NCBI GenBank assembly: GCA_964036315.1
Contig: OZ038496.1
Location: 17,292,533-17,356,532, forward strand
DNA: 64,000 bases
Direction: 5' to 3'
Source: Acanthosepion esculentum
Lineage: Eukaryota > Mollusca > Cephalopoda > Sepiida > Sepiidae
Shown: positions 11,224-21,225 of the stretch, piece after piece
How the letters are laid out: each line of letters starts with the position of its first letter
Numbering within the stretch: the stretch's first letter is position 1
Position numbers and translations under genes: made by a program
Notes under the pieces: generated by a model
Database searches by the model: none
What the model saw: only the letters and a program-made list of their open reading frames with translations
Told to the model about the DNA's origin: nothing

Positions 11224-11946
11224 GCGATAACGATAATATGGATAAATATTGTTGTCCAAATTAAGCCAAAATGAAAATAACACTGACATCTCATTTTAGC
11301 AGATATATTTACCAAAATCACGCAAATATATCTTGAAAGGCTAAAGAGTAAAATTATTCCATAAAATCGCCATTGGTTTCAGCCATTGCCTCTAGATGAC
11401 TTTGGAATATCCTGCATTTCTTCCAGATGACTTTCTTGTTTAAGTTGGTGAATGCTGCCATAATCATTTCCTTCAGTTCTGGGTTCTCCTGCATGTGTGT
11501 CATGCTGCATAGTCCTGTTGCCAGTCTTCCTGCAGCCACCCTCTTGACCCAGAGCAGCACTACCTATTTAAGGCACTTGACATAGTCTTCTGTGTTGAGT
11601 CTGAGGCTCTGTTGGGAAGATGAATGGAGGCATAACGTCGCCATCACTAGTGATCTCTCCAAACACTTTTGTAATCACTATTAGGCTCATCCAACTTTTT
11701 CATACAACTTTGACTCCCAAACTCTCTTAAATGTTTGTATTGGAGCTTCTGGTGTGAATGCCATGTAGTGCAAGATACCATTTTGAAATTTTTGGCAGAG
11801 TGAATTATGTCGTGGTGCTCTTTTTCTTGCAGACAGTATTCAACTGAGTCTACTATACTATGCAGCTGATAAAATCAAAAATAAACAACTCACATGAGCA
11901 AAAATAAAAATAAAAAATGGCGACAATTTACCAATCGCACTCCTTA
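11224..11946 (-). mobile_element. Tc1/IS630-like element, internally deleted
   Basis: The minus strand encodes pieces of the same transposase as the element at 52070-52930. The 5' region gives an SLPKISKW-like start, then GDVMPP, then frame-broken fragments. The last part (11354-11560) reads MAAFTNLNKKVIWKKCRIFQ and SHLEAMAETNGDFME. The outer ends gcgataacgataatatggat and gtgcgattggtaaattgtcg are decayed terminal inverted repeats. The QQDSA-type catalytic segment is damaged and the segment expected before GDVMPP is missing. Dead copy. Confidence 0.75.
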
Positions 11947-11960
11947 TTTATACATACATA

Positions 11961-11983
11961 CATATGTGTGTGTGTGTGTGTGT
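11961..11983. repeat. (GT)n microsatellite
   Basis: About 11 GT dinucleotides followed by purine-rich gaaaaagaaag. The same composite flank, in the other orientation, precedes the related element at 52.07 kb. Confidence 0.9.
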
Positions 11984-12109
11984 GGAGAAAAAGAAAGAAA
12001 AAGAAAAAGAAACAGAGAAGCATAAAAATCAACAGGATGACTGTCCGTTTCATGTTTCTAGCATGAACAGAAATGATGCATTGTTTGGGGATGGTTAAGG
12101 TGAAATGGG

Positions 12110-12870
12110 CGAGTGGAGATAGAAATTTATCTTTGCCTACAAAGAAAAAGGAATGGAAAAGTAGAAAGCTGCTAAAGTGTAAATCCAACTTTTTGTATAT
12201 CCAAGTTTCTTTTTGTGAAGACAATTTTCCCATGACAAGAAATAACCTAGACAAGGGCAGATTTCATATCACTTCAATTAAGACTGCGTACATCTGTCTT
12301 GTACTAAGACTCCATGTGGATTAACTACTTTCTATGTTGTCCTTAATTTATACTAGGCACATGGACATAGTAGTAGACAAAAAATGTGAGTGAATATTTA
12401 ATAAAAAATGCTTGACTCTATTCTAAAGATTATAAAATTTCACAGAACTAATATTTGGGAAAAAATGACTTGTGGGAGGTTGAAGGAGGTGAAAATTTGG
12501 CCTTGTAAAAATATTCAACTCATCCACAAAGGAAAAAGGAAAGAAAAGAAGAAAGCAAGTAAAATGTAAATCCAAATGTTTATATTCCGGAAACTTTTGG
12601 TTTATTTATAAAATTTTATTTTTATTTAATCCAGTTTCTTCTTGAGACTGTTTTCATATAACAGGAAAGAGACTAGACACAGGAAGATTTTGTAATGACT
12701 CCTCTTACTACTTTGACTGGGGTTGTTATTCCAACTGCTACTTGGACTGGCTATTTGATGTGTTTTCCTTTTATTTATACCTGGTGTGTAAATGTAGTAG
12801 TAGACACAAGAATGCACCTTAATATTTAACAGAAAAATACTTGACTACTTTTTAAAATGTACTACTTAAA
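12110..12870. repeat. Diverged tandem duplication, about 410 bp
   Basis: Segments near 12140-12440 and 12535-12870 share aaagaaaaaggaa, aaa.tgtaaatccaa, a.gttt.ttcttg, acaaga or acaggaaa, tagac.agg, catagtagtagacaaa or atgtagtagtagacacaa, aatatttaa and cttgact. Insertions in the second copy disturb spacing. It is an old duplication of unknown origin with no supported gene. Confidence 0.7.
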
Positions 12871-12944
12871 GAGTATAAAATTTCTAATAACTTGATAACT
12901 ATACATGCTTAAAAGCTGAAACTTTGCAGATTAATAATTTGATA

Positions 12945-13630
12945 TGTGTTTTAAATGCTGTGTAATTTTCAACTTTCTCAACCATTAATTATGAAGTAAT
13001 TAAATTTTATTTTAAGTTGTCTATTGTATCTTACTAATAATTTGCAATGGAAAGAATTTTTGTTTCATCTGAAACTGATTAATCAATAGAATATGTTCTA
13101 ATACTGTCCACTATAATTTGAATTTAATGTTTGTTTTAGCAAATCTTATTTTATATAGATTTTTAATGTTTTTCTTTACAAACTGTTGTATCCTTAAAGA
13201 AGGTTACAAACAGACAAAGGTGAAAAGAACAGCAACATGGGTGTAGATGAAAGAAAGAGAGGTTTATTGTAAAGAGAATACACTACTGAAAGATAGGGAA
13301 TCGGTTAGCAAGCTAGTAATTCCCAAAGCAAATCGCCAGGTATATCCTGTGCTTATTATATATATCTACTGGTATATGTGTTTTAAATGCTGTGTAATTC
13401 TGATCTTTCTCCATAAATTATAAAGTAATTAAATTTTATTTTAAGTTGGTAACCACTCAGCAGGTATATTGTATTTTACTAATAAATTGCAATGAAATAG
13501 GGCTTTATTTTGCTTGTAACTGATTGATTAGTAAAATAATTTCAAATAATGTGTCTTGTATAATTTGAATATAATTTGACCATTCTGACAATTTTTAATT
13601 TTTTATGGATTTTTAAAATTTTTCTTCACA
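12945..13630. repeat. Direct duplication flanking a dispersed repeat
   Basis: 12945-13185 and 13375-13630 share tgtgttttaaatgctgtgta, gtaattaaattttattttaa, actaataa.ttgcaatg, aactgatt and tataatttgaat.taat, ending with tttcttcacaaa or tttctttacaaa. Between them (13187-13370) lies another repeat, tgtatccttaaag..ggttacaaa, seen again at 46388. The second copy runs into a LINE-B remnant. Confidence 0.75.
13187..13370 (+). repeat. Dispersed repeat R, copy 1
   Basis: It shares with 46388-46570 the ordered phrases tgtatccttaaag, ggttacaaa, gaacagcaacatg, gtgtagatgaaag or atgtagatgaaag, agaatacact, gaaaga.agggaat and ctagtaattccc. It is about 180 bp, with no coding and no clear terminal repeats. 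Its nature is unknown; a SINE or a nonautonomous element are both possible. Confidence 0.7.
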
Positions 13631-13639
13631 AAGACTACA

Positions 13640-14275
13640 TGTTCATTTCTATGAACACGTTCTTTATATTTACAAATGTTTCATCTCTGATATCGAATGC
13701 TCTTCCCCTTGGCTTCAGTCGCTTTCTCACCACTGTAAGGTTACCTCTCTGTGTCTTTCCTATAAATACTTTCATGGTAATTGTTTGGACAAGCTCTTCA
13801 CTATGGTACCTAGACATTTCAAATTTAAGCGCAGTACTAGAATGGTGTCAAGATCAATATACAGTCGAGCTGGCTAGATGTGGCCATAGATTCTCTGCTA
13901 ACAGCTTCTTTTCTCAAACTTCTCACTTGTGGAACTCGCTTTCAGCTCCATGTTTTCCAGCCAACTTTAATCTTCAAAAATTTAGCCATCACACCCTGTA
14001 GAACAAGAACAGTCTACAGAGAGTGAATAAAAGGTTCCGTTTTAAATTTTCTGAAGATTTCCAGATCAGCAGAACTATGAAGAAGACCAGAAGATGTAAT
14101 GTGTGAAATGTTGTGACAATAATAACAAAGATGAGGATATTAGTCCAAGAGCAATAATGGTTTATCCCTTATTTCCTGTTTAGGATTGAGTCTCTGGTTT
14201 TTTTTCTCTTAAAGTTTTCTTATTCACTTTCACTTCCAATAACCCTTTGCATCTTAGTGGCATTACTGAAATCAT
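13640..14275 (+). pseudogene. LINE-B RT C-terminus and 3' UTR
   Basis: Translated pieces follow the LINE-B C-terminus in order: a CVFxINTFMV segment (from CLFYKYFHGNC), then SANSFFSQTSHLWNSLSAP and CFPANFNLQKFSHH (to 14001), with frameshifts. Downstream ttttctcttaaag, cacttccaataaccctttgc and atcttagtggcattac are LINE-B 3' UTR. The family tail is replaced by a (TA)n run at 14279. It has no palm domain. Confidence 0.78.
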
Positions 14276-14276
14276 G

Positions 14277-14278
<2 letters not shown>

Positions 14279-14333
<55 letters not shown>
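14279..14333. repeat. (TA)n microsatellite
   Basis: About 27 uninterrupted AT dinucleotides at the 3' end of a LINE-B copy. Confidence 0.97.
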
Positions 14334-14336
<3 letters not shown>

Positions 14337-14938
14337 TATGTAAATAATGATCATTTTTAATCCTAGAAATTTAGAAAAAATTTTTTATATTTATCTTTTA
14401 AGATTTATGATGGTAGTCTTTTTTGTAGTTTAAATATTTAAAATAAATCGTCTCATGCTGAAAATAGTGAGCAACATTTTACATTGTGGAAAAGAGAAAG
14501 AATAAGAAAATTTTGATTGTTGATTTTCAAAGTAGAGAGTTGTAAGCTTGGTGCAACACAGTCTTCCTACCCGTAGCCACCCCAAATTGGCCTTGTGTCA
14601 GTCTAGGCTAAATCATTATGTGGTAACTCGTTAAGGGCAACCTGCTTTTTTGAACAAAGGTTAAAAGATTTTCTTCCAAAGCATCTTCAAATTTGATGAT
14701 TCTATTTTTATCTTCATTTTGCAGAGATGGAATTGGCATTCCACTAAGTTTTGGTTAGAAATTGCTTTTTGAAATTGTCCTTTGATACTTGTTCACCAGT
14801 TGACCCTTCATTGCTGATATTAAACGTAGTACTTTTGGCTGCAGGATAAGTTTTGGATGTCTATTGTGATAATGGCTTCTTGAAGAAAACTAAAGCCACT
14901 GATTTGTTATGAGAAAAGAGTGAGGAAAAAAAAAAAGA
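14334..14938. other. Unassigned sequence
   Basis: No supported gene or repeat. 14540-14660 is less AT-rich but gives no coding match that I recognise. Confidence 0.45.
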
Positions 14939-14939
14939 A

Positions 14940-15225
14940 AAAATGTTTTTAATTTCGTTTTTCTTTCATTTTATTTGTTTTGTATTCTTTTTTAATTTCT
15001 TTTTATTCTTTTTCTCATTCTTTCTTTTTTTTATTTGCTTTTTTCTGTTTTTCATTTTCTTCCATTTTTTTTGTTGCTTTTCAATCTTTTTTAAAATTTC
15101 TTTTTTTCTTTTTCTACATTATTTGTTTTTTTCTCTTCCTTTTTCATTTCCTCTCTCTTTCAGTTTCGTTTCTCCTGTTTTAATTGTTTTCAGTTCATTT
15201 TGCATGGATTTTATTTTCTAACTCG
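14940..15225. repeat. T-rich pyrimidine tract
   Basis: Plus strand of mostly T with C, tttct and tttttc runs. Open frames of 92 and 67 codons here are compositional artefacts. Confidence 0.88.
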
Positions 15226-15770
15226 TTTACCCATATCATCCAAAATGATGTCATCTTTTGTTTAGTTCTTAGGAGGATTAGGTTTTCACATTTGAGTCTT
15301 TAAATATATTTTAAACAATTACTATATTTATGTCATAATTCATTGGGAGCATCAGTGTATTACTTAACAACAACTGAAAACTGATCATCCACCTTATTCC
15401 CATAGAGCCTTACATTGATACTAGTTCAAAAATTGAAATACAGTGTTAATTCTTCTGTCTTCTTAATTCCTGTTCATTTATTGTTCTTTCTCCTTAATAA
15501 TGTTTCCTTTTTCACAATATATCAACTATAAAAAAAAACAATTACAAATCTTGGAGGTTATTTACATTAAAACAAAAAGAAAAGCCATGATAAATAAAAT
15601 TTGTTCCAACATAGGTACCCATTAAAAGGGTAAAAATATTTTTGCCACATGATGTTAAATTCTATTTCATAGTCACCGGGCAGTGTTCATTTCAATTTTA
15701 AATTTAATTAGTAGTAATACTAATTAATACAAATAAAATGCTATACTGGCTATTTTTCAACTTTCAGTCC
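15226..15770. other. Unassigned AT-rich sequence
   Basis: No gene or transposon motif is recognised. Confidence 0.45.
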
Positions 15771-15774
15771 TACT

Positions 15775-15925
15775 CTTTTCTACAGAAGGATACTGAGAAT
15801 TCCATGAACAGAGCAAGCAACCAAGAAGTCTTAAAGAAACCAGTAGCAGAAAGAACACGTATATTCAGAATCAAGAAAAGACAGCTTAAATTCCTTGAAC
15901 ATATAATGAGGGCTTAGGAAACTAA
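15775..15925 (+). pseudogene. LINE-E fragment
   Basis: ttctacagaaggatactgag, attccatgaacagagca, gaagtcttaaag and gacagcttaaattcc then gaacatataatgag match the LINE-E stretch encoding RRMLRI, WTEH, NDEVL, QLKFLGHIM at 57.1-57.2 kb. Small deletions break the frame. About 150 bp remain. Confidence 0.75.
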
Positions 15926-16014
15926 ATCCTCACAGTTAACGCTTTCCTTTTACGGGCTCGGAGAACCCACGGTAAACATACATCCTTTGTGGGGGGGTAG
16001 GGCTGTTAAATATT

Positions 16015-16115
16015 AACCCTTTCCTTTTAAAGTCTTTTTCATTGTCTTTCACTCCCAGTAGCCCCTTGCATGTTAGTGGTATTATCGCCTTGCTTGGGGT
16101 GAACTGATTAAAAAA
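16015..16115 (+). mobile_element. LINE-B 3' end with tail
   Basis: cactcccagtagccccttgc, atgttagtggtattatcgc and cttgcttggggtgaactgat followed by ten A residues form the canonical LINE-B 3' terminus. A SINE body fragment follows immediately, so the two insertions abut. Confidence 0.82.
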
Positions 16116-16119
16116 AAAA

Positions 16120-16235
16120 TCATCTCTTCTTCATACCAGCAGAGCAGACTGGCATCTCTAGTTTTGATTGGCAACCTTTTGGGTAGACGGCCAATGACAG
16201 TACCTCATAAAAAAACTACTGGCTCTAGAAACAAC
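16120..16235 (+). mobile_element. SINE 3' body fragment
   Basis: agcagactggcatctctag, tttgattggcaacc and gacggccaatgac parallel the SINE body segment agactgg...agccttagttggcagccagtctaag of 5100-5150. The head is missing. Confidence 0.5.
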
Positions 16236-16864
16236 AGAAGTAATACTGAGCATCTTGAAGCTGCGATCTCATATTCCACATGGCAACTATACAAAGTGAA
16301 CAGATAGAAGATATGTATTATTTCAAATCTTATTATATTTGAAGTAATAAAAATGTTGGATTAAAAATAAATCCATTAAATCTTTAGAAATAATATACTT
16401 AATTCATTTAAAGCAAATGGTGTGTACATTAAAAACATCCCCAAATATAACATGTGAAAAATCAACAAACATAATGTCTACTGGACAAACACACACACAC
16501 TTACAAATATACATTATCATCTGAATCCCACATACACATTGTAGAATTATTATACACTTACACACATAAAGCAATATTTGTTGTTTTTCAATTAGGCTTG
16601 GAATGTGTTAATTTCTTGAAACTTTCTTTCTTGAATTCGTAATGTCACAAATTATACTAAGTTTTATTTAACAAATCAAATGAATGTGAAACATGATTGA
16701 CCAATGAAAATCAAACAAGACAAAAGTAAAAATATGAGAAATACTTCCTTCTTTTTCTCCATATCTCATTCTCTGATGAAGCCTTATTAAAAGTGAAAAA
16801 TCTTAGAGTGATAAACGTTTTCTATTTGTTCTTTATCTTATTGTTCTGTTGGATACCAATCCAT
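16236..16864. other. Unassigned AT-rich sequence
   Basis: No gene is recognised. At 16772-16796 ctgatga...gaaa has the spacing of a hammerhead ribozyme core, but the intervening stem is weak. Confidence 0.4.
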
Positions 16865-16865
16865 A

Positions 16866-17045
16866 TTTGATCCCAACTCATATATATATATGTATATAAA
16901 TATATAATCTTTCTCTGCATCTCTATTTCTCTATCTATATATATATCTCTTTCTATCTATCTATTTTTATCTCTATCTTTTTATCACTCTCTCTCTCTCT
17001 ATTTCTATCTCTCTCAGTATATATATATATATATATATATATAGT
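16866..17045. repeat. Compound microsatellite cluster
   Basis: Runs of (TA)n, (TCTA)n and (CT)n follow each other, ending in a (TA)n run at about 17018-17042. Confidence 0.9.
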
Positions 17046-17178
17046 TTTGTTGTATTCTATATTTATGGGGTAAAGTGCTCAGGGATAGAACATATGTGAA
17101 TATAAAAGTGGACACTGAATTCAACACCTGGATGTGACAGTCTGTTTCATATTAACATGCAACCGTCAGGCAATGTAT

Positions 17179-17263
17179 GTTGTGTTTTTGTTTGACTTTT
17201 TATATGTACAGGTCACAATGCTTCACTGACCTGTATATATAAATAGTTAAACAAAAACACAAC
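17179..17263. repeat. Large hairpin, 37-bp arms
   Basis: Left arm 17179-17215 (gttgtgtttttgtttgac...acaggtca) and right arm 17227-17263 (tgacctgtatatataa...acaaaaacacaac) pair at 34 of 37 positions across an 11-nt loop. Just upstream cagtctgtttcat and catgcaaccgtcagg recur in the small hairpin element at 58770-58858, which suggests a shared foldback family. Both lie next to (TA)n runs. Confidence 0.85.
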
Positions 17264-17333
17264 TCAACGTGATGATTGCATGTAAGCATGAGAGTGATTG
17301 TTACCTCTGCTTGTTAACTCCAGTGATACTTTA

Positions 17334-17336
<3 letters not shown>

Positions 17337-17382
<46 letters not shown>
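17337..17382. repeat. (TA)n microsatellite
   Basis: About 22 AT dinucleotides. The mariner insertion at 17433 lies 50 bp downstream in a second short TA run. Confidence 0.97.
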
Positions 17383-17385
<3 letters not shown>

Positions 17386-17432
17386 ACTTAAACATTATTT
17401 TTATTTGTGATGGTCATGCATATATATATATA

Positions 17433-18720
17433 TAAGGTCATCCCATAAGTTCTGTCTGAATTTTGAATAAAGAAAACAAGTGACCAAATGTTACATTTAA
17501 TTACAGATTCAATCAACAATGTATTTTCCCTGATTATCTATGACTTCCTTCCATCTATTAACAAGCTTACTAATTCCATTACTGTAAAATTATTTTGGCT
17601 TTGATTTGAAGAACTCACAAATGTCAGTTTTAACCTCTTCCTGTGTTACAAAAGCTGTTTCTTCCAAATGATTCTGTAAGCTACGAAACAAATGGTAGTC
17701 TGAAGGAGCAAGGTTGGGAGAATAAGGTGGATGAGGAATTTTCTCCCAACCAAGTTCTTCGATCTTTTGTGACGTGATTCTTGCTGTGTGTGGTCACGCA
17801 TTGTCCTGATGAAACATCACCCATTTTCGATTCACTAGAGCAGGTCTTTTTTTCCTCAAAGCTTGGTTCAAAGCTCTAATTGCTGACAGTAAATTTGAGC
17901 ATTAATTGTTGCATTAAGTGGTAAGAATTCAAAGTGGATTATTCCTTGGCAATCCCCCCTGATTGAAAGAAGAACCTTTTGCCCATGAAGTTCCCTTCTC
18001 GGCTGTGGCTGGGGTCCTTCCCCTTTACTAAGCCACTGTCTATGATGCTTAACATTTCGATAAAAGATCCATTTTTCATTGCCAGTCACAAGTCTATCCA
18101 AAAAAGGTGAAACAAGTTGGCAAGAATGGAGAGAAGAGCAGATGTCAACTGGGGATTTGAGGTTGTTTTCAGACAATTCATGAGGCACCCATTTTCCAAG
18201 TTTAGGAACTTTTCCAAGTTGTTGAAGATGACAATGAACAGTTGTATGCTTTGAACTGAGAACCACTGCCAATTCCTCAAATGATAAAGTAGGATTTTCT
18301 TCAAGGGCTGCTTCAAGAAGCTTTTCATCAAACTCAACTGGACGTCTGGTTCGATCTTCATCTTCAAGGGTGAAATCTCCACCTCTGAATTTTGCAAACC
18401 ATCTTCTGCAAGTTCATTCATTCACACATTCCTCTCCATAAACTGAGTGAATGTTTCTAGCCGCTTCGGCTGCTGAGTTTCCTTTCTTGAACTCATAAAG
18501 CATTATGTGCCTCAAATGATTCTTGGGTACTTCCATATTAGCAGGGTTTTAATCAAACAAAATTTAATTTTATTGTTCTCTGAAATAAAATTTGATCAGT
18601 TTAAATGCATCTAAACATAAAAATAATGTTCAGCTCCATTAGACATTATAAAATACTCTTTAAATTTTGTTCATGTTAACAAAAAGTTAAAATTTGGACA
18701 GAACTTATGGGATGACCTAA
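17433..18720 (-). mobile_element. mariner DNA transposon, full length, dead
   Basis: Terminal inverted repeats are intact: left aggtcatcccataagttctg from 17435, right the exact reverse complement ending at 18718. Similarity extends inward to about 32 bp with mismatches. TA dinucleotides flank both ends, as expected for the Tc1/mariner TA target, although the surrounding (TA)n run makes the exact duplication ambiguous. Length 1288 bp is normal for mariner. It carries one transposase reading frame on the minus strand that is broken. Confidence 0.95.
17509..18536 (-). pseudogene. mariner transposase pseudogene
   Basis: From MEVPKNHLRHIMLYEFKKG (start 18536) the minus strand gives a mariner transposase. 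It has an HTH region ending RRWFAKFRGGDFTLEDED, the linker WVPHELSEN, then VTGNEKWIFY, KVLLSIRGDCQGIIHFE, MFHQDNA, PHPPYSPNLAPSDYHLF and VNRWKEVIDNQGKY. Mariner transposases are about 345 aa with a DD34D triad. Here the first Asp (VTGDEKW in the family) is Asn, a stop lies after VNE near the HTH, another replaces Arg after HQDNA, a third follows FFKSKPK, and the total length implies a frameshift. It cannot make active enzyme. Confidence 0.93.
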
Positions 18721-18734
18721 TATATATATATATA

Positions 18735-18990
18735 TATATTCCTGCATAGTCTGCTGTATTCACTTTTGCATAAATGCCATTGGGAAAAACATCCATCTCT
18801 TTTACTGCTACCTATCGATTAAATAGCACAGTAGACTGAACTTTCTAGCCTTGCTTGGGTGGTGTTCTGTCTAGAATTATGATTACTCTAGATTGAAAAC
18901 TATGGTGAAGGAAATTGAAAACAGCTATTATTTCCAAGAAGTCATGGCAATTCAAAGATAATAAAGAAAAGGAATCTTCGAATGGCCAGG
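18735..18990 (+). mobile_element. SINE body, head missing
   Basis: attcacttttgcataaatgc, ttgggaaaaacatcca, gctacctatcgattaaatag, cacagtagactgaactt and ttgcttgggtggtgttctgtc align with the SINE body at 5010-5150. The tRNA-like head is absent, cut where the mariner and (TA)n run lie. Confidence 0.65.
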
Positions 18991-19039
18991 GCATTAATAT
19001 ATAGATATATATATTAATTAATTAATTACCAATCTATCT

Positions 19040-19215
19040 ATTTATGTAGATGGCAACTGCTCTGATGAGCTATTTTCATTGGTGCTCTTACTAAATGAAT
19101 TTAAGCATGCTACTAGTTTGGCATCACAGTGCCACCCTTTCATTATCAAAATCGATGCCTTGATCCGGATCCCCCTCCTTCTCTATATCCTTTCCTCAAA
19201 CATCCTCTTTACTCT
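19040..19215 (+). pseudogene. LINE-B fragment forming the left edge of the satellite
   Basis: Plus strand reads decayed LINE-B in sense: ggcaactgctctgatgagct (GNCSDEL), then LNEFKHATSLASQCHPF, parallel to EFKRPMRLASRSHP at 59.16 kb. At about 19140 it jumps to 3' UTR sequence (19154-19215). The intervening C-terminus is deleted. The UTR part then meets its own inverse at 19217, giving a tail-to-tail junction where the array starts. Confidence 0.72.
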
Positions 19216-19309
19216 GGCACTCAAGGGGTTACAGAGAGTGACAGCAAGAGTAAAGAGGGGTGTTTGAGGTAAGGATATAGAGAAGGAGGGGGATCCGGAT
19301 CAAGGCATC
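19154..19309. repeat. Inverted repeat at array start, 62-bp arms
   Basis: gatgccttgatccggatccc...tttactct (19154-19215) is the reverse complement of agagtaaagagg...ggatccggatcaaggcatc (19247-19309), apart from a one-base indel and a few substitutions. A 31-nt spacer (ggcactcaagg...cagca) separates them. Both arms carry the rare ggatccgg variant (most monomers have ggatcagg), so they are likely copies of each other. Confidence 0.88.
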
Positions 19310-20239
19310 AGAAGATGTCGATTGACATTACATTTGAATATTTGAAGATTATAACCATCAGGGAAGCCAGATACAAAGAGAATAACATAGGTGCCAAGAC
19401 GGATCCTTGTCTTAGTCAGGACTGGAAATTACTAGCACGCAAGGGGTTACAGAGAGTGAGAGCAAGAGTAAAGAGGGGTGTTTGAGGAAAGGATATAGAG
19501 AAGGAGGGGGATCAGGATCAAGGCATCAGAAGATGTCGATTGACATTACATTTGAATATTTGAAGATTATAACCATCAGGTAAGCCAGATACAAAGAGAA
19601 TAACATAGGTGCCAAGACGGATCCTTGTCTTAGTCAGGACTGGAAATTACTAGCACGCAAGGGGTTACAGAGAGTGAGAGCAAGAGTAAAGAGGGGTGTT
19701 TGAGGAAAGGATATAGAGAAGGAGGGGGATCAGGATCAAGGCATCAGAAGATGTCGATTGACATTACATTTGAATATTTGAAGATTATAACCATTAGGGA
19801 AGCCAGATACAAAGAGAATAACATAGGTGCCAAGACGGATGCTTGTCTTAGTCAGGACTGGAAATTACTAGCACGCAAGGGGTTACAGAGAGTGAGAGCA
19901 AGAGTAAAGAGGGGTGTTTGAGGAAAGGATATAGAGAAGGAGGGGGATCCGGATCAAGGCATCAGAAGATGTCGATTGACATTACATTTGAATATTTGAA
20001 GATTATAACCATCAGGTAAGCCAGATACAAAGAGAATAACATAGGTGCCAAGACGGATCCTTGTCTTAGTCAGGACTGGAAATTACTAGCACGCAAGGGG
20101 TTACAGAGAGTGAGAGCAAGAGTAAAGAGGGGTGTTTGAGGAAAGGATATAGAGAAGGAGGGGGATCAGGATCAAGGCATCAGAAGATGTCGATTGACAT
20201 TACATTTGAATATTTGAAGATTATAACCATTAGGGAAGC

Positions 20240-20302
20240 CAGATACAAAGAGAATAACATAGGTGCCAAGACGGATCCTTGTCTTAGTCAGGACTGGAAA
20301 TT
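20240..20302 (-). repeat. LINE-A RT-derived part of a representative monomer
   Basis: On the minus strand this part reads a stop, then LRQGSVLAPMLFSLYLA. This is the conserved RT segment just before the catalytic YADD. The same segment, with the same stop before LRQ, appears in the LINE-A remnant at 37815-37880 as LRQRSILAPMLFSLYLA. The shared stop argues that both derive from one already inactive source copy. The pattern repeats in every monomer. Confidence 0.88.
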
Positions 20303-20457
20303 ACTAGCACGCAAGGGGTTACAGAGAGTGAGAGCAAGAGTAAAGAGGGGTGTTTGAGGAAAGGATATAGAGAAGGAGGGGGATCAGGATCAAGGCATCA
20401 GAAGATGTCCATTGACATTACATTTGAATATTTGAAGATTATAACCATCAGGGAAGC
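20303..20457 (-). repeat. LINE-B-derived part of a representative monomer
   Basis: The plus-strand text actagcacgcaaggggttac, gagcaagagtaaagagg, aaggatatagagaagga, catcagaagatgtc and attgacattacatttgaata matches 62460-62610 in the same order. That region is the antisense of a LINE-B C-terminus (FKCNVNRH) and 3' UTR. Thus the monomer carries the last residues and 3' UTR of LINE-B. Confidence 0.9.
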
Positions 20458-21225
20458 CAGATACAAAGAGAATAACATAGGTGCCAAGACGGATCCTTGT
20501 CTTAGTCAGGACTGGAAATTACTAGCACGCAAGGGGTTACAGAGAGTGAGAGCAAGAGTAAAGAGGGGTGTTTGAGGAAAGGATATAGAGAAGGAGGGGG
20601 ATCAGGATCAAGGCATCAGAAGATGTCGATTGACATTACATTTGAATATTTGAAGATTATAACCATCAGGGAAGCCAGATACAAAGAGAATAACATAGGT
20701 GCCAAGACGGATCCTTGTCTTAGTCAGGACTGGAAATTACTAGCACTCAAGGGGTTACAGAGGGTGAGAGCAAGAGTAAAGAGGGGTGTTTGAGGAAAGG
20801 ATATAGAGAAGGAGGGGGATCAGGATCAAGGCATCAGAAGATGTCGATTGACATTACATTTGAATATTTGAAGATTATAACCATCAGGGAAGCCAGATAC
20901 AAAGAGAATAACATAGGTGCCAAGACGGATCCTTGTCTTAGTCAGGACTGGAAATTACTAGCACGCAAGGGGTTACAGAGAGTGAGAGCAAGAGTAAAGA
21001 GGGGTGTTTGAGGAAAGGATATAGAGAAGGAGGGGGATCAGGATCAAGGCATCAGAAGATGTCGATTGACATTACATTTGAATATTTGAAGATTATAACC
21101 ATCAGGGAAGCCAGATACAAAGAGAATAACATAGGTGCCAAGACGGATCCTTGTCTTAGTCAGGACTGGAAATTACTAGCACGCAAGGGGTTACAGAGAG
21201 TGAGAGCAAGAGTAAAGAGGGGTGT

